From assembly GCA_023387755.1 (NCBI GenBank), contig JAEWHO010000078.1, forward strand, positions 1 through 19,805: a stretch of 19,805 nt of DNA, in the 5' to 3' direction. Shown one piece after another: positions 15,226-19,805 of this stretch. The position numbers and the translations under genes were made by a program. A model generated the notes under the pieces. The model ran no database searches. It was given only the letters and a program-made list of their open reading frames with translations, and had not been told where the DNA came from. Each line of letters begins with the position of its first letter. The first letter of the stretch is position 1. The DNA comes from Actinomycetes bacterium. Its GTDB lineage: Bacteria > Actinomycetota > Actinomycetes > Actinomycetales > Actinomycetaceae.

Positions 15226-15822
15226 ATGGAAACTACCGTGCAGGAACAGGCGCAGCAGGAGCGCTTTGTCGATGAAGCCCTGCCCTATCTTGACCGCCTC
15301 TATGGGGCGGCGCTACGTATGACGCGCAACCCGGCCGACGCCGAGGACCTCGTGCAGGACACTTTCGCGCGCGCCTACGAGAAGTTCCACCAGTACAAGC
15401 CCGGCACCAATCTGAAGGCCTGGCTGTACCGGATCATGACGAACCTGTATATCAATCAGTATCGGCGGGCCCAGCGCCGTCCCCAAGAAGTAGAGGGCGA
15501 CGGCGTCGAAGATTGGCAGATGGGGGAGGTGGCCCACTACGAACCGGCCGGTCTGCGCTCGGCGGAAGCGGAAGCCTTGGACCGTATTCCCAATGCGGAT
15601 GTGCAACAGGCCCTCATGGACCTGCCGGAGGATCGACGTCTGGCTGTGTATCTGGCCGATGTGGAAGGTTTTGCCTACAAAGAGATTGCCGAGATTATGG
15701 ACTGCCCCGTAGGAACGGTGATGTCTCGTCTACACCGTGGGCGCGCCCAACTGCGCGAATCGCTCGCGGACTATGCCCGCCAGCAAGGTATGACGGTGGA
15801 AGAGGTGACCAGTGAGCGATAA
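15226..15822 (+). CDS. sigR: RNA polymerase ECF sigma factor, SigR/SigH-like
   Basis: This 198-residue group 4 (ECF) sigma factor has region 2 at about 15-80, with the core-binding and -10-recognition block DAEDLVQDTFARAYEKFHQYKPG and WLYRIMTNLYINQYRR. Region 4 spans about 125-176 with the helix-turn-helix YKEIAEIMDCPVGTVMSRLHRGR. SigR/SigH factors direct the response to thiol oxidation and heat in actinobacteria and are held inactive by a reduced zinc-binding anti-sigma factor, here encoded by the overlapping next gene. The ATG at 15226 gives the usual family N-terminus. A long in-frame upstream extension lies antisense to the DoxX-like gene and is not family-like. GGGA is 4 nt upstream. TACCCT at 15212-15217 could be a -10 for a near-leaderless transcript. 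Confidence 0.92.
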   Translation: METTVQEQAQQERFVDEALPYLDRLYGAALRMTRNPADAEDLVQDTFARAYEKFHQYKPGTNLKAWLYRIMTNLYINQYRRAQRRPQEVEGDGVEDWQMGEVAHYEPAGLRSAEAEALDRIPNADVQQALMDLPEDRRLAVYLADVEGFAYKEIAEIMDCPVGTVMSRLHRGRAQLRESLADYARQQGMTVEEVTSER

Positions 15823-16060
15823 CTGTCGCTGTGAAGAAGTGCGCCGGCGGATGTACGAACTGCTGGACTCCGAACTGGAGCGAGATCTCCTCGCGCGCCT
15901 ACAAGCCCACGTTGATGCCTGCCCCGAGTGCCTGGAGATTGCCGACGTCGAAGCCCATATTCGCCGTGCCCTGCGCCGTTCCTGCGCCCAGGAAGCCCCA
16001 GCCGCTTTGCGCGCTCGCGTGCTGCGAATCACCGTGGAACGGCACACCTATTACGGTTAG
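15812..16060 (+). CDS. rsrA: mycothiol-system anti-sigma-R factor (RsrA-like)
   Basis: This 82-residue zinc-binding anti-sigma (ZAS) protein has the diagnostic H33-xxx-C37-xx-C40 motif (HVDACPEC). C7 precedes the EEVRRRMYELLDSELE helix, and C58 lies in the RRSCAQE segment. In the family, reduced protein binds the sigma factor and disulfide formation between these cysteines releases it. It is therefore the cytoplasmic redox sensor for the SigR-like factor. The GTG at 15812 overlaps the end of sigR by 11 nt and is preceded by GAGG 6 nt upstream. Overlap of this kind suggests that the two proteins are made in fixed proportion. Confidence 0.92.
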   Translation: MSDNCRCEEVRRRMYELLDSELERDLLARLQAHVDACPECLEIADVEAHIRRALRRSCAQEAPAALRARVLRITVERHTYYG

Positions 16061-16095
16061 GCCCCAATCCCGGTTAGGGCGGGCCTGCCGAGATG

Positions 16096-16104
16096 TGGCA
16101 CAAT
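16096..16104 (+). promoter_or_regulatory. candidate extended -10 promoter for bL37
   Basis: TGGCACAAT fits an extended -10 (TGn followed by a TATAAT-like hexamer), 31 nt upstream of the bL37 ATG. No strong -35 is visible. The gene may also be read from sigR. Confidence 0.35.
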
Positions 16105-16135
16105 AGGCGCGGACCAATAGCAAAGGAGGACCATC

Positions 16136-16210
16136 ATGTCGAAGCGTGGTCGTAAGCGTAAGGACCGTCGTAAGAACAAGGCGAATCACGGCAAGCGTCC
16201 CAACGCCTAA
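16136..16210 (+). CDS. 50S ribosomal protein bL37 (24 residues)
   Basis: The ATG is preceded by a near-perfect AAAGGAGGA ribosome-binding site (16122-16130, 5-nt spacing). The 24-residue product starts MSKRGRKRKDRR and ends ANHGKRPNA. This is the highly basic actinobacterial peptide found as bL37 on the mycobacterial large subunit, annotated elsewhere as a COX24/AURKAIP1-domain protein. It is almost all Lys/Arg with a conserved ANHGKRPNA tail, consistent with direct rRNA contact. Its location after the SigR/RsrA pair is conserved in actinobacteria. An intrinsic terminator follows at once. The gene is below the length cut-off of many gene finders. Confidence 0.93.
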   Translation: MSKRGRKRKDRRKNKANHGKRPNA

Positions 16211-16216
16211 GCAGCA

Positions 16217-16248
16217 TCCGGCAGGCTCACGAGCCTGCCGGATTTTTT
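16217..16248 (+). terminator. intrinsic terminator after bL37
   Basis: The arms TCCGGCAGGCT (16217-16227) and AGCCTGCCGGA (16232-16242) pair without mismatch around a CACG tetraloop, and are followed by six T residues (16243-16248). This ends the sigR-rsrA-bL37 unit and marks the border of the core block. Accessory DNA begins beyond it. Confidence 0.95.
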
Positions 16249-16273
16249 GTCCCCGTGGATATGGGGGTATAGA

Positions 16274-16285
16274 GGGTTATAACCC
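16274..16285. promoter_or_regulatory. 12-bp perfect palindrome
   Basis: GGGTTATAACCC is a perfect 12-bp palindrome about 25 nt past the bL37 terminator, at the start of the accessory region. It may be a dimeric regulator site or a remnant of an element boundary. No gene start nearby supports either reading. Confidence 0.3.
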
Positions 16286-16329
16286 ATGCCTGGTTGCTCT
16301 TATTTTGGCTTTGCCCGTGACCCTGGGGA

Positions 16330-16461
16330 CTACCCGCGGGGCACAGGAATCCAGAGCCTATCGTCGAACTCCACCACAAGGTCCACCTCCGCGCCGTGGC
16401 TGGTGCGCCAGCGCCCCAGCGTGACGGGTTCATCCAGCCACGACACCTGCTTGCGCCGCGA
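16330..16461 (-). pseudogene. fragment of an AAA/DUF4143 ATPase (C-terminal part)
   Basis: Reading the minus strand, the frame encodes RRKQVSWLDEPVTLGRWRTS and then HGAEVDLVVEFDDRLWIPVP before a TAG at 16330-16332. The WRTxxGAEVDLVVE motif is typical of the C-terminal DUF4143 domain of a family of AAA+ ATPases often linked to toxin-antitoxin or defence loci. In intact members the motif is followed by about 80 more residues, and the ATPase domain lies upstream. Neither is present. The fragment is only about 40 residues long and is not expected to be functional. It abuts the ISL3 remnant, so the host gene was probably broken by insertion or deletion events there. Confidence 0.6.
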
Positions 16462-16476
16462 TATAACGAGCGCAGC

Positions 16477-16961
16477 AAGACACCTCGAGGTCATCGGGGC
16501 GCCGCGGCGATCCCCTGGATCCGTAAGACCCTGCGCACAGGAGCGGCACTACTCACCGAGCGTCAATACCATCGGCTGCGTTCGGGATTCAGCGGTGACA
16601 TGCATGTCGAGGTTGAAGCCACCCAGGGTATCTACCAGCGCATCATCACTGCCTGCTGTCACCCATCCAAACACACCGGGGGAGCGATCATGCGCGCCAC
16701 GATTGCTGATCTCAACGACGGAATTCCCTCGTCGTTGATCGAACTACGAAGCCTCGGCTGCACCCTGGCGCGACGAGCCAGCGGCATCCTGGCCTACTTC
16801 GACCACCCCGCACCAGCAACGGCTCAACCGAGGCCATCAACGGCCGACTCGAACAACTCCGAGGCACCGCACCAGGCTTCCGAAACCTAGCCAACTACAT
16901 CATCCGAGCAGTCCTCGACACCGGAGGATTCAGACAACACCTACGCCGCATTTTACGATGA
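16477..16961 (+). pseudogene. frameshifted, 5'-truncated ISL3-family transposase
   Basis: The frame from 16477 encodes an ISL3-type transposase C-terminal half: RTGAALLTERQYHRLRSGFS, HVEVEATQGIYQRIITA, LIELRSLGCTLARRASGILAYFDHP. At about 16810 one base is missing. The continuation TSNGSTEAINGRLEQLRGTA, then PGFRNLANYIIRAVLDTGGF, lies in the next frame and ends at TGA 16959-16961. Intact actinobacterial ISL3 proteins read DHPGTSNGPTEAINGRLEHL without a break. The N-terminal DNA-binding and zinc domains are absent, so this is an inactive remnant of roughly one third of the gene. A right-end-like sequence (GATCCGAAAA at about 17008-17017) follows. Confidence 0.85.
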
Positions 16962-17005
16962 GCCGGCAAAAAGAGAACTGTTCGTCCGCTAAAACCGTTA
17001 AAGAC

Positions 17006-17017
17006 TAGATCCGAAAA
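17006..17017 (+). repeat. 12-bp inverted repeat, left copy
   Basis: TAGATCCGAAAA lies 44 nt past the stop of the ISL3 remnant, where the right end of such an element is expected. The same 12-mer occurs on the minus strand at 18733-18744. Together they bracket the two-gene cassette and the RhuM-like fragment. Chance cannot be excluded for a 12-mer. Confidence 0.35.
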
Positions 17018-17059
17018 AAACCGGGGCTATGTTTATTTGCTCTCAATGCCAGTTTTGGG

Positions 17060-17641
17060 TTAATTGTCTGTAAGAGCAAATACGTAGTTTGCATGATTCA
17101 CAGGATTACCTTCAGTAGTCCGATCCCAACCATTAGCATTAGGGTACTGGATTGTTACGGTTACATATTGTGATGTTTCCGTGACAGGAACGACTAGCTC
17201 TAACCCTGAATTAACCCTCTTCCAATCAGCCCGAAATTGTTCTCCATACTCCAGATAGGTGCATCCTCCAGAGTCGACGGTCTCGGTGTTATTAATCGTT
17301 TCACATTGTCGAACCAAGGTGTGATAAGGAGCTACAGTTTCATTCATTCGGATCAATAACTTATCGGCCCCTTCCGTGCGTTTCACGCTCCGAATACCTT
17401 CGCTGGTTGGAGGCGCATCAGCCGTGCGCAACTGCCCCCTAGATACCCAGTAAAACTCAATAGGAGATAATAAGCTTCCACTAACCAACAGTTCTGGGGG
17501 ATCCTTAGGACCTTCGCTTACCTGACGCAGTTCCGCAGAAGTCGCCTCTTCCTCTGGAGGCTTGTTTTCCTCTACACTACATGACGTGAGCGTAAACATA
17601 GTAGCGACCGTTATGTAAAGTGCACGTAGCCTAATCAACAC
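17060..17641 (-). CDS. putative lipoprotein of unknown family
   Basis: The 193-residue product has a short signal peptide ending in the lipobox LTSC (lipidated C21), so it should be anchored on the outer face of the membrane. A Glu/Pro-rich linker (about 22-50) follows, then a globular domain with two further cysteines (C113, C127) that could form a disulfide. The C-terminal part is beta-rich (LELVVPVTETSQYVTVTIQYP). I do not recognise the family. The GTG start overlaps the end of the upstream exported-protein gene by 7 nt, and AGG sits 6 nt upstream, so the two are coupled. Base use is visibly more AT-rich than in the core genes. Acquisition by transfer is likely. Confidence 0.7.
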   Translation of the reverse strand: MLIRLRALYITVATMFTLTSCSVEENKPPEEEATSAELRQVSEGPKDPPELLVSGSLLSPIEFYWVSRGQLRTADAPPTSEGIRSVKRTEGADKLLIRMNETVAPYHTLVRQCETINNTETVDSGGCTYLEYGEQFRADWKRVNSGLELVVPVTETSQYVTVTIQYPNANGWDRTTEGNPVNHANYVFALTDN

Positions 17642-18204
17642 GTAAACCTGCCAACTTTATCCCCACCATTAGCCGTTGTGGCGTAGTACCTCTTTCCACC
17701 CTCCAGCGTATAATGGCTTGAAAATCCCCAGTAAGTGTATGTGCCCGTCCCACTGTAAGTCCAATGAGGATGCGCATCATAGCTAGTGTACTTATTTGAC
17801 GTGGTTGAACTATCGCTTGCAAGCGCCTGATATCCGTACCACCTCTCCCGGTACAACGTGGTTACAGTCTTGAGTTGCTGAACATTCCACTTACATTTGA
17901 TGCGCCCGTGGACTGATGCCGTTCTCCCACTCTTGTGAGGAAAACTAGTACTAGCGATACACTTAGCCGGAGAATAAATTTTCCGCGTGGGAACCCGTGC
18001 TGCTGTAGGTGAAACAGAGTCATCTCTAGTGGCAGACAAATCTGGCGTTTCTAAAGCAGTTTCTCCTGATGCAACTTCAATTAGCTCACTAACCGGCGCA
18101 ATCGTATCATCGTCGTTGAAAGGCTTAACGGTTTCTTTTGTTATTCCTGAAATACCTATCGTTGTTGGCAATGCGACTACAAGGATAGGTTTTGATAGAA
18201 ACAT
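17635..18204 (-). CDS. putative exported Cys-containing protein
   Basis: This 189-residue protein starts with a hydrophobic segment (PILVVALPTTIGISG, residues 6-20) that may act as a signal sequence. It is followed by an acidic Ser/Thr-rich stretch and a mature domain from about 75. That domain has three cysteines (C82, C104, and C189 as the very last residue) and an unusually Tyr/Trp-rich C-terminus (HWTYSGTGTYTYWGFSSHY). The spacing around CIASTSFPHKSG and HGRIKCKW resembles small secreted actinobacterial proteins of unknown function. That resemblance is weak. A strong AAAGGAG lies 6 nt upstream of the ATG. It is the first gene of a two-gene unit with the lipoprotein. Base composition is AT-richer than the core. 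Confidence 0.7.
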   Translation of the reverse strand: MFLSKPILVVALPTTIGISGITKETVKPFNDDDTIAPVSELIEVASGETALETPDLSATRDDSVSPTAARVPTRKIYSPAKCIASTSFPHKSGRTASVHGRIKCKWNVQQLKTVTTLYRERWYGYQALASDSSTTSNKYTSYDAHPHWTYSGTGTYTYWGFSSHYTLEGGKRYYATTANGGDKVGRFTC

Positions 18205-18336
18205 TTCTTGCTCCTTTGCAGAATGTTAGTGCTGACTGGATGCACGTTAACACGAAGAGCGTTATTAGGTCAAGAGACAAATCTAGATCCTTATCAATTC
18301 TACCAAATGAGTGTTAGACGCAAGGCTAGTTATTGG

Positions 18337-18630
18337 TCAATGCACTGTTTGAACCAGAGTTTTGTGCGCGGTGAGCCGCGCCCACTGAGGAGCCGACACC
18401 CAGTAGAGATCGGAAGGTTCCTCCTTGACTTCGGCCTCGTCATAGATGTTGCGCACATGTTGAATGGCGTTTTGGCGCGTAGGCCGGAGCGGCTCTGCCA
18501 TCTGCTGCCGGGTCAACCACACCGTCTCTCCGCAGAGGTGCGCATCAATGCGAGCCCCGCCATCAGCCGCGTGGTAGATCAGTACCTTCCCGGCATCATC
18601 GCCAGACTGATCGACCACATTTGAGGACAT
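18337..18630 (-). pseudogene. truncated RhuM-like protein
   Basis: Residues 15-72 (KVLIYHAADGGARIDAHLCG, ETVWLTRQQMAE, TRQNAIQHVRNIYDEAEVKE) match the N-terminus of the RhuM family, which carries a DNA-binding HTH and is found in islands and near toxin genes. Intact members are about 300 residues or more. Here the similarity ends near residue 72 and an unrelated 25-residue tail leads to a stop. The usual FGT/FGV after MAEL is replaced by PLRP, a further sign of decay. The start is intact: GGAGG lies 5 nt before the ATG at 18630, so a 97-residue product could still be made and might bind DNA. Truncation is the safer reading. Confidence 0.7.
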
Positions 18631-18732
18631 GACTACCTCCCTTGCTTAACTAGCTCCGCAATACCTCAGTGCGCATAGCGATTGGGGCATCGCCACCCGA
18701 TTGAATACCAGTGTTATGGGACACGTCCGAGA

Positions 18733-18744
18733 TTTTCGGATCTA
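18733..18744 (-). repeat. 12-bp inverted repeat, right copy
   Basis: The minus strand reads TAGATCCGAAAA, identical to 17006-17017 on the plus strand. The pair could be outward remnants of ISL3-type ends. Confidence 0.35.
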
Positions 18745-18951
18745 CTCTCGCGTGAACACAACAGCATAACTACCTCGTAGCCGGGCACCGTGCCGGGTGT
18801 ACCGCCAGCTCCCAACCGCCTTACGGCTCACCGACACGGCTAATAGGAAAGAAGCTGACCTGCAACGTTTTTCTGGAACTGCCCCGAGCAGCATACGGGC
18901 CTAGAACCCCAACGTCATTGATTGGCCGGAGCCCCCATCGATCGGCTTTTG

Positions 18952-18998
18952 TTATAGCGGTGGGCCTGCCCTGATTGGGGGCGGGCCCACCGCTATAA
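18952..18998. repeat. 20-bp stem inverted repeat (hairpin)
   Basis: TTATAGCGGTGGGCCTGCCC (18952-18971) pairs with GGGCGGGCCCACCGCTATAA (18979-18998) around a 7-nt TGATTGG loop. There are 19 Watson-Crick pairs and one G-T pair. It is not a simple terminator, because the plus strand has an A-run rather than a T-run after the stem, and the minus strand has no T-run after it either. A mobile-element end, a recombination site or an RNA stability element is possible. Confidence 0.8.
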
Positions 18999-19061
18999 AA
19001 AATATGCGACGAGGGTGAACTCCAGGAGGAGGCAACCTGTCAGGATTTCTTGCAGGTTCGC

Positions 19062-19244
19062 TTAGAGGGCAGACGCGACCCCCAAGAAGTTGTCGTCGAA
19101 TAATTCGTATGCAATCGGTTGCGGCCTGATTCCATCAGTCCGATACCCCCGCACCCCCCATGGCGAACCGTAGTCAACGCTGAGTATATCGTGCATTTCG
19201 ACCACGTCTGTGGCGGTGATAGGGCGGTCTCCACAGAACGTCAT
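19062..19244 (-). pseudogene. possible Doc-like fragment
   Basis: A 60-residue frame opens with MTFCGDRPITATDVVEMHDI and continues with LSVDYGSPWGVRGYRT. The pattern of a strand, xxDVxxxHDxL, then GxxGVR resembles the N-terminus of Doc-type Fic proteins. The HPFxDGNKR catalytic motif and everything after it are absent, so at most this is a remnant. There is no good ribosome-binding site. It may be a chance frame. Confidence 0.28.
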
Positions 19245-19254
19245 GTGCTTACCG

Positions 19255-19283
19255 TTGATTAAGTTAGGCTAACCTGATATCTT
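19255..19283 (+). promoter_or_regulatory. candidate promoter of the siderophore-binding lipoprotein gene
   Basis: TTGATT (19255-19260), a 17-nt spacer and TATCTT (19278-19283) form a plausible vegetative promoter. The DtxR/IdeR box fills the spacer, so a bound repressor would block polymerase directly. The leader to the ATG is about 68 nt. Confidence 0.5.
19259..19277 (+). promoter_or_regulatory. DtxR/IdeR iron box
   Basis: TTAAGTTAGGCTAACCTGA matches the 19-bp DtxR/IdeR consensus TTAGGTTAGGCTAACCTAA at 17 of 19 positions, with the central GTTAGGCTAACCT intact. DtxR/IdeR bound to ferrous iron represses iron-uptake genes from such sites. The downstream gene is an iron-uptake type binding protein. 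Confidence 0.9.
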
Positions 19284-19357
19284 GACGTCGATATTTGTTG
19301 CTGCCTAGGTGTGTGGTGTCACGCCAGCTGCTGCACATCGCTTCGACCGAAAGGCTC

Positions 19358-19805
19358 ATGTCTACTGTGAAGGCATTCAAGACTATCGCCCTACTCTTGG
19401 GGTTCGTGTTCTCTCTTGCAGCTTGTCAATCTTCGTCCCCCAACCCGGCAGCGGAAATGTCTGACAATGGTGCGGTTACCTTTACCCACCCCGTGATCCC
19501 GGACCTCACCATCGAGTTCGACAAAAAACCCACCACCATCGTCACCGATTACTACACCGCAGCTGCGCTATCTGTTTATGGCATCAAACCTGCGGGCGTC
19601 TTTGGTTTCAGCAAGGATGAGTCCTTCATCAAGGACAACGTAGACCTTGATGGAGTGCCGGAAGTGGGCCAGGGCGGGGAAATCAACCTGGAAAAGCTAG
19701 CTGAAATCAAGCCCGACGTCATCATTGGTTATGGTAAGAAGGATGGCTCGTCGTGGTTCAAACCCGACGTCAACGCCAAGATGGTGAAGGTAGCGCCGTT
19801 TATCC
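19358..19805 (+). CDS. ferri-siderophore ABC transporter substrate-binding lipoprotein (3' end outside the window)
   Basis: The visible 149 residues have an N-terminal signal (MSTVKAFKTIALLLGFVFSL) ending in the lipobox LAAC, with C23 as lipidation site. A periplasmic-binding-protein type domain follows: IPDLTIEFDKKPTTIVTDYY, AALSVYGIKPAGVFGFSKDE, VGQGGEINLEKLAEIKPDVIIGYG. The LEKLAxxKPDVIIGY block is typical of class III binding proteins for siderophores, haem or cobalamin. The iron box just upstream favours an iron-siderophore substrate. GAAAGG lies 3 nt before the ATG. The gene continues beyond the window, where permease and ATPase genes would be expected. Confidence 0.88.
   Translation, partial: MSTVKAFKTIALLLGFVFSLAACQSSSPNPAAEMSDNGAVTFTHPVIPDLTIEFDKKPTTIVTDYYTAAALSVYGIKPAGVFGFSKDESFIKDNVDLDGVPEVGQGGEINLEKLAEIKPDVIIGYGKKDGSSWFKPDVNAKMVKVAPFI

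Larger units (their letters stand above)
18631..19061. other. gene-free accessory stretch with several inverted repeats
   Basis: No convincing gene is seen on either strand. The stretch contains TCCGA/TCGGA arms at 18726-18740, an interrupted palindrome GGCACcGTGCC at 18784-18794, GCCTTACGGC at 18818-18827 (a GUAA-type tetraloop on the minus-strand RNA), the long hairpin at 18952-18998, and an AGGAGGAGG Shine-Dalgarno-like run at 19024-19032 with no start codon behind it. The density of stems suggests a degraded structured RNA or the ends of a lost mobile element. I could not match it to a known riboswitch or group II intron domain. Confidence 0.5.

Noticed and set aside
16396..16476. Open frame upstream of the ISL3 remnant as part of the transposase
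   Set aside because: This stretch encodes the DUF4143 fragment on the other strand and its plus-strand translation shows no ISL3 similarity.
18640..19060. Group II intron or cobalamin riboswitch
   Set aside because: No domain V pattern, intron boundary or B12-box could be identified. The region is reported only as an unexplained structured stretch.
1..19805. CRISPR array, tRNA or rRNA genes
   Set aside because: No regularly spaced repeat with unique spacers and no tRNA or rRNA signature was seen. The 26-bp array has no spacers.

Overview
The window is high-GC actinobacterial chromosome. The evidence is a zinc-binding anti-sigma factor of the RsrA type behind a SigR-like sigma factor, the 24-residue ribosomal protein bL37, an Rv3235-family gene beside secA, a DUF6912 gene, and a near-consensus DtxR/IdeR iron box. 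Gene content and an actinobacterial-type ISL3 remnant suggest a member of the Actinomycetaceae or a relative, but the genus cannot be fixed by reading alone.

Region 1 (1-8446) is a conserved core block. It holds secA on the plus strand, then on the minus strand a LysM membrane protein followed by an Rv3235-family protein with a 4-nt overlap. Next come a divergent intergenic region with a 26-bp tandem repeat, a two-repeat Sm-like protein, a small excisionase-type HTH protein (minus) divergent from a SAF-domain membrane protein, a MinD/CpaE-like ATPase overlapping the SAF gene, and a DUF6912 protein. The SAF-ATPase pair resembles the start of a Flp/Tad pilus locus, but no CpaF or TadB/C gene follows within the window.

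Region 2 (8507-15174) is a tightly packed minus-strand operon read as DoxX-like, rsgA, hisN-like phosphatase, sbcD, sbcC. The genes abut or overlap by a few bases. It links ribosome maturation, histidine synthesis and DNA repair by position only.

Region 3 (15226-16248), divergent from that operon, holds a SigR-like ECF sigma factor, its overlapping RsrA-like anti-sigma factor, and the bL37 gene, which has a very strong ribosome-binding site and a clear intrinsic terminator.

Region 4 (16249-19250) begins right after that terminator and is accessory DNA. It contains a DUF4143 fragment, a frameshifted ISL3 transposase remnant, a visibly AT-richer two-gene cassette (exported protein plus lipoprotein, overlapping by 7 nt), a truncated RhuM-like gene, about 400 bp of gene-free DNA with a 20-bp hairpin, and a possible Doc-like fragment.

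Region 5 (19251-19805) has a DtxR/IdeR box in the spacer of a candidate promoter, followed by a ferri-siderophore binding lipoprotein gene that runs off the window. This is a standard iron-repressed uptake gene.

The least explained items are the 26-bp repeats at 4629-4740, the divergent HTH/SAF promoter pair with a DnaA-box 9-mer between the -35 elements, and the exported protein/lipoprotein cassette.
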